Origin: Pisaster brevispinus
Taxonomy: Eukaryota; Echinodermata; Asteroidea; Forcipulatida; Asteriidae
Assembly (NCBI GenBank): GCA_023634235.1
Contig: JAMKCF010000015.1
Span: 7,035,087-7,099,086 of the forward strand
Reading direction: 5' to 3'
Length of the DNA: 64,000 nucleotides
A program made the translations under genes and the position numbers. Positions 31,791 to 45,000 of the stretch are shown here, in pieces (the first letter of the stretch is position 1; each line of letters starts with the position of its first letter). The notes beneath the pieces were generated by a model that did not search any database, was not told where the DNA came from, and saw nothing but the letters and a program-made list of their open reading frames with translations.

Positions 31791-32744
31791 ATTAAATCTA
31801 TAGATACAAGTAGTTCTGATGACGACATAGTTATGAGAGGAATGTTCAGTATGCTTAGCGTTTTATACAAAGATGAACAGTTCAAACCGATTGCAGTTTT
31901 TTATGATTGTGTAAATGAGTTATTGACACCAGCACAAAGCATGACCTAAAAATTATTGACAATGCATCGTTTTGTATAGTCGTTTAGCACCTGCTACTTG
32001 ATTGATTGTGTCTCATTTACCAAACCAATGGGACTGATGACGTATTCATGTTGTATCGAACACAATGGATTGCATAACTAATATGCATACAAACGACCAG
32101 GGACAACAGATGAAGGTTTCGTGTGTGCCTGTGTATAATACGCACAGCAGGAGTGCTCATTAGAATTAGCCACAGCAATGTTTTACAAGGAATATTAATG
32201 TCATTTTTATAACAATATACACAAATTGTGTTAGTTATTGAAACTAAATTTGTATGAATTAAATTGTCAAGGGCTTTTGTCTCTTCTGTCTAACTGCTCT
32301 TACTTTTTTGCGGTGATTTATATTTCAATGAGACGTTTCCTTTGATTTGTGGTCTTAGAAAAATGGCTGCATGTTAATTTTGTGTTTTTTAAATTAAATT
32401 AAATGTTGCCAGTCCAGAGTATGCTGTTACACTTAAAATGTTATTTTGAGCCTGGTGTTATTTCTTGTTTAAACATTTTGGCTATGTACCAAACTTGTTA
32501 AATTATTTATTTTTCTTTTATTTATTTATTTATTAATTTATTTATTATTTATTTATTTTCGGGGGTTAGAAATAAATCAACCACAAAAAAGGAGTTGATA
32601 TACACTTTGCAATGACTGCCGTCGCTGAGGTCAACAATACGCGCATGTACGCGCCTCTCAGTGAGTGCTCTGGCTTTTGACGTCCTATGCAAAAGGGGTC
32701 TATTTTGTTAAATATCACATTTGAAGTCGGACACTAAAGACTAT

Positions 32745-34375
32745 GGTGGCCCTGAAGGGACATCAAACATATATATTTACGTGAATATTTGCGTAAATAT
32801 TCGCGTTTTTTGCCCCGATTCGCAAATATTCACGTACAAAATTGAGGCTGAGGGCCAGATCGTGAATATTTACGTAAATATTGACGATTTGTGACCCAAA
32901 TCACAAATATTTACTTAAATATTGACATGAATATTTGCGAATCGGGGCAAAAACGTGAATATTCACATAAACATTTACGTGAATATTCACGATTTGTCCC
33001 TCAATCTCAAATATTGACGTGAATATTTACGTGAATATTTGCGATATGTGCCCCCAATCACAAATATTTACGTAAATATTTGCGATTTGTTCCCCAATCG
33101 CAAATATTTACGTAAATATTCACGTGAATATTTGCGACTTGGGCCCCAATCGCAAACCCTGTCATCCGTGAATATTTGGTTTCTTTCCAGCTAGCCGCAT
33201 ATTGGGCCGAAATTTCTACCTGCGGATTCCGTGGCCGGCTAACTGCGTATTCAGGACAATTAGAACCCATGCAGTTCAAGGCGGTAACAATTCTGTTTCC
33301 CCTTCTTTCTAGTTTGAGCGATTTAAAAAAAAAAATCTTTCTATAAAATCACTGAACATACTTAAAGGTAGAATAAAATTATTTGGCTGACCATTTGGTG
33401 AGTATTTAGCCGATCATCCAGACCATAATAGACAACTGTTGAAAAACATGTGCATTCACCCGAAAGTAAATGTATACCCTTATGTTGAAAAAAAAATTAA
33501 AATTGTATTCCATAGTCTGATAAACCATATCACTTGCCACACTTGATTTTGAAGGTGGCTCTTCTAATCACTAATTAATACCTAATTATCCACAAGAACA
33601 CAAGGCATTTTCTGTCAAATATTCAAACGGTTAAGGTAAAATAGTGACAAAACTGACCATAGCATTCACGCCAATGTAAGTACCCTTTACCTAGCACAAA
33701 AGTAAAATTGTATTCTATAATCTGACAGACCATACCGCTGGTTACACTTAATTTGGGAGTTGGCTAATTTGGATCACCAATAGCGGTTTAGGCATGAAAT
33801 TGACCAAAGCATTCGATAACGTATGATAGAATATTGCGTGTGTTTTAGCAGTTAATTATTTATAACTTAATGATCCGAGATCACCGACTCCGGAATTATG
33901 TGTGCCCATCAATGGTATGGTCTATCAGTATGGAATTTTAAAAAAAATCATCTTTTAAACAACGTGAAGGGTACATGTACTTAATTTTGGGTGAGCGCAA
34001 TTTTTTCAACAGTTGTGTACAATGGTCTGGATGATGAGGTATTAATTTTGGTGTTTAATTACTCACTAATTGATCAGCCGAATAATCTAATTCTACCTTC
34101 AAGTATTTTCTTTTTTAATCGTTCAAATGATTAGAAAGAAGGGGAGACAGATATATTACCTCCTTGAACTGCATGGATTATAACTTTCCTAAATACGCGG
34201 CTGGAAATTTCGGCCCAGTGCGCGGCTAGCTGGAAAGAAACCAAATATTCACGGATGGCAGGGTTTGCGACTTGGGCACAAATCGTGAATATTTACGTAA
34301 ATATTTACGTAAATATTTCCGAATGGGGGTACAAATCGCAAATATTTATGTAAATATTTACGTAAATATTCACAG
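32745..34375 (+). mobile_element. Foldback element A, copy 2 (both arms present)
   Basis: The left arm starts GGTGGCCCTGAAGGGACAT and has an outer domain of tandem, self-complementary ACGTAAATATT/ACGTGAATATT units (to about 33180). A unique arm follows (GCTAGCCGCATATTGGGCCG), then an inner domain with tandem copies of about 190 bases. The same domains follow inverted (33950-34375). No open frame for a transposase. The modular plan resembles the sea urchin TU foldback family as I remember it from the literature. Confidence 0.85.
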
Positions 34376-34667
34376 TCTTTGGTCAAAATTGATGTGTAAC
34401 AATTAGCCTATAGAGTGTGCTACACAAATGAGCGTCTGGGGTATACTTGCGGAAACAATGCGGAAACCGGTACAGCACGTTGCAGCTGTCTATTCTTTTT
34501 CGTCATTTTCCCTCTGAACTGCCCCAAAGAATTACACAATTTGTTACACCAACATTTTAGGGTATGGCTGGCCTGAAGGCTCGTCCACCTGTTGGAGCTG
34601 GCTCTTAATATTTATTCACTTTGATTGTCATTTACGTATTTACACGCATTCAATCACTTTGATCTCA

Positions 34668-34870
34668 AATGGTGTTTGAAGCTTTGCATGGTGTGAAAAA
34701 TAAGAAGTAACTATAAATACTAAATAGAAAACTTGCGGGTACAACCATGTACAAAATCTCTTTTGAGGGAGTGTTGTCTCTGAAAAGAACCGGTGTGGTC
34801 TCGACGTTTCGAACAGTATACTCTGCTCGTCAGACGAGCATATTATTTATAGTTACTTCTCACTTTTATC
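34668..34870. repeat. Dispersed foldback repeat family 5, copy 1
   Basis: Shares GGTGTTTGAAGC, AAACTTGCG, GAACCGGTGTGGTCTCGACG and TTCGAACAGTATACTCTGCT with 59818-60078. Its own ends form an inverted repeat (GAAGTAACTATAAATA and TATTTATAGTTACTTC). Confidence 0.75.
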
Positions 34871-35679
34871 TCGTTACTTTTTCAGAAACTTAAATGTCCC
34901 ACAGGATTAAAAACCAGAGATAAAACTCAATGAGCAAAACACTCTGGAAAACCTTGTGGCTATCCGAAAATTGTACCTCTTTAAGGCTTGCTTTTTGATA
35001 CTAACAAAATGTGTCTGATCGTTTTCAAATACATTCCATTTTGTTCTAAATACCTACTTTTGTTCCTCGCATACCAACCTTTCGGAATGCTTTTGATAAC
35101 CGATCAGACAAATTTTGCCTGCTATACAACCGTAACGCAGGCAACTAAAATTTATAGTGGATCGTGCTCGTTATTGTGCGCCCTCACGTATCTTTGATCG
35201 TGACATTACACAAATTGCGACACTGGAATCAATACAGCACGTACTGGACACTGGAATCAACACAGCACGTACTGGAAAGTGTGCTGGTCATAGTTGTATA
35301 CTGTGACGAAACCATTTAACTCCATGGAATAATTGCTGTCGTTATGCTGGAATTAATTAACATCAACATGACTTGTGACCAGTGTGCGCAATGTTTTCTA
35401 CCTTGGTGCCAAACAACTCCTAGTATTTAGAAAGGTGTTGTCACAACTTTGCGGATGGTGCGCCACAGGCTTCCATGCGCCACTAAACACCGATTCCGTG
35501 ACGGTATCTCCTGTTATAATAAACTTGATCGTCTTTCATGTTTTAAAACAAACCGTTCACCACATGTCCTGCAAGTTCGGCGGGAGGGATCATAACAATG
35601 AAACATAGATTCAAATAAATAAAGAAAGTGATATCGTTATTAAATTTGCCGTCAACCCTAAAAGGGGAAAGTAGGTGAG

Positions 35680-35818
35680 ATGATCGACGTCCCCATTCCG
35701 CCACGTTGGCGTAAACACTCGGATATTGGTAGCTTAAAATGGCTGTTCTGCTTGTTGTGTTTGGTTGCAGTATCAACTTCGTTGTGGACTTGGTACAACG
35801 GTGAATATGCAGTCGCAG
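35680..35818 (+). CDS. B4GALT-like coding exon 1 (tail and membrane anchor)
   Basis: Encodes MIDVPIPPRWRKHSDIGSLK, the membrane segment and YNGEYAVA. Donor GCAG|GTAAGT. The ATG is the first in this frame after an upstream stop. Confidence 0.85.
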
Positions 35819-38800
35819 GTAAGTTTGATATTATGGTCTCTCTAAAAACAACTGTTATCAACAAAATAATCCTTTATCAATCGACTTCATCAATGGTTTC
35901 CTCATAGGTGGAACATTTAGTCATGGATGCTGAAAAATTGTTACCATGAGATCAAGAAACAAAATGACCGCAATGCAACATCTGTGTTACGTCAACTTTA
36001 GCTCGGTTCATAATTTCATGAGAATTTTGGTAACACAATAATCGGCACACTACTCAGTCCAATTAATATGTTGAAATTCATGAGAGGCACAGTTGAGAAT
36101 TGCCAAACTTCTAGCGACCTCGACATTGTGAATGGATCTAGAGTAACTCCCCAAAAAGAATCAAAGGGGACCAGTTTTACTGACTTTGAGGGCGGGTTTG
36201 TCAATCATCGTCTCTCACAAGCTACAGTTTTGCTTCAGTGGGAAGTAACTGAGTTAAACATCTAACGTCAGATATAAACCAATGACTCCGATTTTATGTT
36301 AAAAACACATGTATTAAAGGTAAGGTCATAGATTGTTATTTATCAACGTAATGCTGATTTTATTGGCAAAATTATCAAAAAAATACAATAAAAGTCACTT
36401 GTGAAAGTCTCAGCTGAATGCAGTGACCTTGTTGAAAAAACAGCAAAATAGTTTACAGTGTTTTCACAAGAACGTCGAATCCATCCACGTCTAAAGTAAA
36501 AGCGAGGTAACAACGGGTACCGACTGCATCTCTGTCCGCAGCATTCGCAAACGGACACCAACTCTTAGAAATCGGAGAAACGATTCATGCATGAATAGTT
36601 TCTCAGATTCAAACGTTTTTATTGATTTCTAATCAACGCGGGCATTTAAGACAAAATAACTGTTCAGGATGCTTTACCATTACCAATTACCATCTTTATA
36701 AGCTTTAGGATAGAAATAACACATTTTCCAGGGTCACTATCAATGTATGGCCCTGGAACAAATTTTCTAACATTGAACCGTTTCATTTTTTTGAAAATGT
36801 TACACTTCTGCCTATATTTATTTTTTTTTATCTTTTTATATCTCAATTAAGTTAATAAATTGCCTATTGTGTTCATTTTTCCCAAAGCCAAGCGTATTTA
36901 CAAATTAAAATAACATATAGTTCGTCCTTTTCCATTAGTCCATTATCTAACACACATCAACATTGACAGTCTATGTTTTGACATAGTCTTGTGTCAGACC
37001 AGAATAATAATGTAAATCTTCATTAGGCCTACTTCAAAATAAATGGTGTTTCCCGTGACCAAAGCAGTCATAGGGCTGTGTAACTCTGTTTTTTCGTAGT
37101 TTTACTAAACATTCATGCTGCTCTTACATGTACGTAGTTTAATTGTGCATTTCACAAGAGTAGATTTCCTTGCCGTTTTTTTAAGTTGGACTGAAACGAA
37201 ATAGTCATATGAAACTGAATTGACTGTTGACTACTGTTTATGTTGTGTTCAGTTATCATTTCATATGTATAACTTTTTCTGCGTAATATTCTCCGGAATT
37301 GATCGGAAACACAGCCCGTTCTTTGATTTTTGAATGATAGAGTTTTTCCCGCTCTTTCGTGGTTGCAGCTAGGACCCTTGAGAATGCAATATAAAATCAA
37401 CGTGAAAGTTTCAACGAAATGTGGGATGATATACTTCCACTGGACAAGTAAGAGGGATTTCGTTCAAATCCGTTCAAGTCCGACTACTTTAGTGGCGTGT
37501 CGTTGCCGAGCAGTTAAAGGGCACCGTCAAGCTCCGGTGTTTCTGATCATCAGAGTGTGGGTTCGAGACCCGGTTTTGACACTTGTGTCCTTGAGCAAGA
37601 CACTTGACCATTATTGCGTCGTCCTTCGGATGGGACGTAAAGCTGTACAGTAGGTCCCGTGTGTTGTGTTATACACGTAAAAGAACCCAGTTACAATTAT
37701 CGCCAAGAGAAGGGGGTTCACCCCGGTGGTTCTGGCAGTGGCTGCCGAGTGCACCGCAGCACCTTGTAAACCCTTAAAAGGTGCTACTTAAATGGGTCCC
37801 ATAATTCATAAACATCAAAACCTGTCTTAGAATGTGTTTCTCCTTGTTCAAGCACCTTGAGTACCTTATTGGTCGTTGCGTGCGCTGTATACCAATATTA
37901 ACAGAGTTTCAATGCCCTGTGCCTTCAAAATGAAGTACAACAAATCTGTCTCTGTCGGTGAACCAGTAGGCCCATTTGTTCTATGTGTTTTTTAACTGTA
38001 GCGGGTAAACCACAATAGTATTCATTAGACTTTCAAATCTTCATTGGTTATAATGTTTATTGTGGAATGGGTACCTCTCAAAGAGGGCGCCTCGTGTGGG
38101 ATTCGTGAAGACTTGGGTTCGAATCACTTCGGACCCGAGACTTTCCCAAGTCCGTTTGGACTTACACTGACCACTGGGCGCTTATCCTACATCAGTGCTG
38201 CTCCATAGTTATAAAAAGAAAACACCAGAGCTAGCCATATGCATGTCCCTTATGCGCATGATCGGCACGTTAAGATTTCCGGGTGAAATCCGAGCCCAAG
38301 AAACACCGGCAACCATCATGGCGTGCTGATTCTGAAGCAGTGCGCTACACAATTATACATGACATAGTTACTTTGTTTTTGGTTTTTTTTTACTGTGCTC
38401 GTTTTCCCAAGATGCGTTGCGGTATATTTTTTTTAAAGATGTATTATTTATTTTTTTCTGTATTTTAGTAAAGAATGTGAAACAAGGAATATCGTCACAT
38501 TTGCGTCAGACTATCACATTGCAACCACCGAAGCCTACCAACATTACAAGTATGTAACAATTAATACAATTAATACAATGTACTGCGTGTCACTGAATCC
38601 GATTGTATCAATTGAATTTTATGTGCGGTTGGTTGAAGGTGTCGGCGAGCGGTCCATCTGTTGCTAATTTAAACAACCAAGGTTGAGAATCGACAATGGA
38701 ACAAGCGACCTGCCCGCTGTCGCTCGTCAGAGTTTAGTATATGGGTTAAGGTCGAAAGTACCTCCCATATGCGGCAATTTTGATTGGGGCCTGACCAATC

Positions 38801-38969
38801 TCTGGGTCAGTAGAATGACCTGGAATCTGCGTCAAAGTGGGTCAAAATGACGCATAGTCCGAGTTAAAATACAATCTTTTAACTAATTTCCAGGTTGGTC
38901 AGGCCCCCTGTGTCAATTCAATTTTGTTTAGTTCTTCCGGAAGCCCTAACATTAACTTGTTTTTGTTTG

Positions 38970-39000
<31 letters not shown>

Positions 39001-42000
39001 GATATTTGCATTAAAGTTGCAGTTAAAAATGTAACCCAAACACCGGTTACCACACGCACACCATTGACGGAAAAATCCGCAGAGATTCTGCCGTGTCCAC
39101 AGCTGAAGGACATACCAAACCTCAGTAAGTACTTTATGCTCTTTCGTATTTTTCTTGATCTCAAAGTGTCGAATGATTGTAAAGATAAGTGTCTTTTTTC
39201 AAAAGTTGTCAAATCATGTTGCACACTAATATGGTGTCTTAATCATGTAAATCAATTTGAAAAATAACTGAAAAGGTTAAAGGTCATTATTACTCAGGCT
39301 AAGAGTTGATCTCAATCCACATACAGGGCTGGTTGTAATTTGTCCGACTATATACTTTCCCAAAGTGGTTCTCATTATATTCTTTGCCATGGTTTGACCA
39401 TAAGGTAAAGACTGAAAACATGAGCTACGGGCACCAGTGGTAATTATGTTTTCGAACACGTCTGGAGATTACGTTTTCGAGAATACATCTCAACAATTAC
39501 ACTGTATAGATTTCATCTTAGCTGATCTGTCTACTTTGAGTTAAATGCACACTTTGGGGCAAATTAATAAGAAAGCAAAGTTTATATAAAGTTGTCAATA
39601 TTACGCATACTCGTACCGTGTCCGTATGAGTGGCTACGGCTAGAACGCCGGAAAGTCTTATATTTGTCAACGTTGCAGCTGCAGCCAACGGCCATTGCCG
39701 AAGTCGCCCGATTCAGACGTAGCCTTAGTTTCGCAAAAATGTCAAAATGCAAGCCATCCGTTAAACTCTACAAAGAGACACAGATGGGCTCATCTCAAAC
39801 TCAAATGTATTTACACGCTAATATCAAACTGTTATTCAAGAAGTAGGGGACGGTATCCGAGTCTAGATATTTTTTGATAGTGTCACGCAGTTATTATACC
39901 AATGCTGCACGAATCACGGGGTGGTACTTAGACGTTGATAATGCGTAGATAACGATTCTCACCTTTAACCTAAAAGGGTTAGACTATTTATTACAATAGC
40001 TAATACATTGAGCAGTATTAAACGTATGGTATACTTTTGGTAATTGTCAAAGACCAGTATCCTCACTTGGTGTATTCCAAACATGTGCATTAAATAACAA
40101 ACATGTAAAAATGTGGGCTCAATTGGTCATCGAAGTTGCAAGAAAATAATGAAAGAGGAAGAAAAAACACCATCGTTGCATAAAATTGTGTGCTTTCAGA
40201 TGCCTGAGAAAGGCTTGATGGCTGAGGAAGCCTTTCTCGGAATCATTGTTTTGTGTGAAAAACTACCTCTTTCTCCAATGTTCTTTACCAAGTATCGACA
40301 GTTATTCAATGTTTTCCCCGATTCACACAGAGGCAATGAATATTCAGAGCCAATGGATATTACAAAGTCACATTTCCAGGGGTTATGATCGAGCAGGTCA
40401 TTCTGGGGGAAAAGGCGCGGTGAGATCGTACCACTGGGAACGAGGTTGGCCTTCATGCTGTGTTCAAAAACGCCATTGATATCCGGGTTATCAATACTGG
40501 GGAAATCAACTTGCTTACTGTTCACCAGAAATTGAGAAAAAACGGCAAAGGGAAATTTGCAAAGAGAAATTGATTATAGTAATCAGAATATCTCTATTCA
40601 AAGTGTGGGTTCGAGTCCCAGTCGTGGCACTCGTGTCCTTGAGCAAGACACTTTACCATGCACACTTCGAATGGGACATGAAGACGTTGGTCCCGTGTAC
40701 TAGGATTGGTAGTGCACGTAAAAGCACCCTTGTTTACAGGTTTCAGGCTTGTGAGCTACAGTAATTAAGTTCACATACGATGCATCCTTGGTTTCATTAC
40801 CAGATATATATGTGTAAAAAATATTAATGACACAAATAACCAATACTTTTCAAACGTTGGCTTCCTTATAGTTGTTTGTTTCTTTTTCTGCAGTTCGAAA
40901 CAGATCAATGAATCTAGATGAAGAAATTCAAATGAGCTACACCGAAAAATTCATTATGGGAAAAGAACTCAACAACATCCAGCAAGCTGTCAATAGGAGC
41001 AAAACTCTCATTCGCAGAAGGGTAATGTTCAACTTTTCGGGTAAAAACTATATGAAAAGTCTCTCAGAGTTCGGCAAAACTGTTGGGAATTACCGCTGGT
41101 TTCCCGGAGGCTTCTGGCAACCAGCGAACTGTAAAGCAAGATGGAAGGTAAATAAATGGACTGCATGCGTTTGTTGAATGCAGAGCTTTTAAAAATGAGG
41201 AATATTATTGTTGTTTTTTAGTATTAGAAAAATGCACTTTAGTTGTTTAATTATGGATCTGCTGGTGAGTGGGCCTGTATTGTTATACAATAAATAGTTA
41301 TGACTCGTGCAATGAATATGGCGGTGCTTAGCAAAATACTGTGTTACGTTCACAATCCGTAACTGGTATCCGGCCTTTCTTTCTTTTTTCATTTTTTCTT
41401 TTTTGCTTAGCATGAACTTTTAAGCACTATTTTCTGCATAAGCAGCTCTGTGAACTTGGGTCCTGATCTCAGTGATTGGTGCATGAATTATTTATATCAA
41501 TGATATGTACATGTTGTGTTTGCTTTATCAGATTTTAAAGTAATAAACAAAAACACTAAATAAATCTTTGAACGGCACAAAGTACTGAGTAATAATTCCA
41601 AGTTGAGTTCAAGTCATTTTAGACTAGAAAGAAAACTGTCGTGCATGACAAGACAAACTTAAATGTAGGGTCATAGATTGGTAAACACTAAAAAAATATG
41701 TCGACGATAAAAACTTACTTGGTGAGATAGCACTGCAGCTGTTGATAATATACTATTTTGAGAAAGGATTCCCCTCGAAGTAATATGGTTTGGATAAGTC
41801 GTCATCCTAAGACATTTGAATCTGAGAAACGATTCATGCATGAATCGCTTCTAATATTTCTGTTGGATGGTATCCGTCCGCGAATGCTGCGGCCAGAGAT
41901 GCGGCTGGTATCCGCTCTCACCTCGCCTAAACGTGGATGGATTCGACGTGCGTATGAACATATCGTGACAGTTCTTTTCTGTTTTCTCAGCAAGTAGACA

Positions 42001-45000
42001 ATGGATTCAACTGAAACTTTCACATGTGAATTTTATTATATAATACTCCATTATAATTTTGTCTGTAATTATGTATTACGTTGAGAACAACTAATCTACG
42101 ACCCTAACTTTAATACTGACTGGCAGTATTATTAACCTAGATTGAAAAACAAAGTTCACTGGTTCGTTGTGATTTTGATTTCTTTATGCCTATTACTTCT
42201 CACAAACGGACCCATTTTAGCCACAGCCGTTGGTTGTCGCTTCTTTTGTGTGTTAGGTGTCGATATTGATGACGTTTTAGCGTTAATTATCTCGTTGCTG
42301 ATGGTATCCTGCCAAAAAAAAAACAGTTTTGGTTTCACCATCTGCCACGTTGGGAATGCCTCTGAGGGAATTCATTGTTATGATGTTTTTGTGTGTGTTG
42401 TTTTCAGTATTAGTGGGATAATCGATTTATTGTCTGGTTGATATATTTTTTGCAGGTAGCTATTCTTATACCTTACAGGAATCGGACCCACCATGTACCC
42501 ATTATCCTACGGTATCTGGTACCGATGCTTCAGAAACAATTGCTCTCATTTGCTTTCTTCATAATCAATCAGGTAAAGACAAAAGAAGCTTAAAAGGCCT
42601 TTTTGCACTACAGAAAATCTCCGTGTTTGGACACGGGTCCGATCCGTGTAATCTGGACTGTCCTTTTCACACTACAACTTTTTCAACACGGTATTGATCT
42701 TTTTCGAAACTAAATAACACCGTTTGGGACGGTGGGTTTGAGAACTTTCGATCCGTGTCGAAAATTCCAACACGTGTCGAAAGCCGTAGTGTGAACACCT
42801 CTTGGTTCATTTTCGATCCGTGTTGAGCGTGCGTGGCGCCATTCGCACACTATGGAAGTTTTCCGACTGGATCCGTCGGTGGAGGATTATATGAAACATT
42901 GCACAATCTATACAGATCGAAAGTTACACGTGTAACCCCCACTAGCTGATTTTGCGCAGAGCTTGTGTGAACGCAGAGCGGATTTGAACCGTGTGGAAAT
43001 TATAACGAGAACACGCGGATTTGAACCGAGTGTAGATTTCGACACAAGTCGAACGTCGACAGTGTGAACAGGCCATTAGTGTTTACCAACAATGTTCTGT
43101 GATGTACTTTAACTATGGCCGATAAAATTCTACAACATCAGACAAATCTAAAGAGTAGACCGGCCGATAGATTCAATAAGTATTCCTACATTGATCAGTA
43201 CTGGATGAACCGACCGCAATGGTACGGTTTGGGACGGATTCCTATTTGGACGTTAGCAAGCGTACAAGTTAAAAGGGGCACAATGCCTTTGGATTGGGCG
43301 CTTTGTGCTATAACGAGCGTTTGTAATATGGTTGGAAAGATTTTAGTAAAGTATAATAAAAATGATTAACATGAAATGTCCCTTGTGTTGGTTTTTGTCC
43401 AACTGCATGACAGAGCACGGTCCGCTCTAAGTTGTAGAACCAAAGTTTTTACTCCACAAAATGGCGGACCGTTTCATCCCCTGGTTGTATTTCCAAAGGC
43501 AAATTTATGTGTTTTTAATCACTACTCACTTATCACAACATTGTATGTGTTTTAGTCCATGAATACAAACTTCATAAAAAAGGATGAGCAGCAATTCCAA
43601 AGAGGAAAAGTCCGAGAAATTTGAACTAAAAGCAATGCCCCTTTAAGATTCCGATTTGGGTCAATTTCACTGTCAGAATCACTTCCATGCACGGACGATT
43701 GATACTTTCATTTAAGACATTTAGCGGCAAATTTGTCGGTGATTATTAGACCCCTTGCATTATGCCATCAGACGCTCGAACAGCGCTCTATATGAGATCA
43801 AAGAAGAACTGTCATTGGCTGAGAGTTGCGCATGGCGCGTTCGCGCATTTGCACGATTTCAGTGTTTGACCTTAACGATTCGACCTATGCAGAAGGTTTT
43901 TATAGCAACAATATATTTTTGGAACCGTATATATTTTCTGGTACGTTACCCCCGTCCGGTAAATTTCCATCATTTAGGTAGCTCTGAACATGTGCAAATT
44001 CCCGAAACTGCTGCAACTGGCGTCCCAAAAAGTCTCTCAATAGCCTGATGAAAGTATTCTAATGGCATGTGTACATAAAGACCCTCTTGGTCATGTTCCC
44101 TGTATCAAATAAGAATAATGGATGCTAAAATTCCTTGTACAAAAAGGAACCAGACTATTTTTCCTTCCAGCCTCGATTTGGTTACATCGATTTGAGTTGG
44201 AGAAATCAAGATGACCACCCCATGATAAAGGTCTATTGTACACACGGAGTGCATGCTGTGTGTGAGTTAGGTTCGGGTAGCTGCACAGGTTTGGAGTCAA
44301 GAACCATAATCATACAATGAGTATAATTAAAGGACAGGGGAAAACAATGAAGGAGACTACAACAGAAGTGTCACGTTGAATTGACCATAAACCGTTTTGA
44401 CCGCATGGGGGCGCTTTCAACGGGGAATTTTCTTGCATCAAAATAATTGCTGTTTCACTATTTGAACTTGTTTTGCATTACGTAAATTCGGTTCACATAA
44501 GCCCTCACGTGGTCAAATATGCGGCGATGAATTGAATTGAATTGAATTGAATTGAAATTAAATAAATTGAATTTAACTGAACTGAATCGAATAATCAACC
44601 CCATTATTGCTCTCTTTGATTTTAGGGGAATTCGTTATTATTTAACCGTGCCACGTTGCTGAACGTAGGTTACGTTGAATCACTCAAGTATGACGAGTGG
44701 GACTGTTTTATCCTGCACGATGTGGACCACTTGCCCCTCAATGAACGGAATAATTACGGATGTGAAGGCATGCCAAGAAGACTAATCTCTGGTGCAGACA
44801 GGTGGAAATACAGGTATCTCGTCAACATCTTTCCAATAATTATAATGGTGTTACAAAGGATTGGTAGAGCTGACAAAATAGTCACAGAGACTGTTCATGC
44901 TTTGTGTGATCAACCACATACTGTGAAAATTTGAGCTTATATATCCGTTGTGTGAGTGAGGAGAACATATGGTGAAAAACCATGCACAATATTTTCAGCA

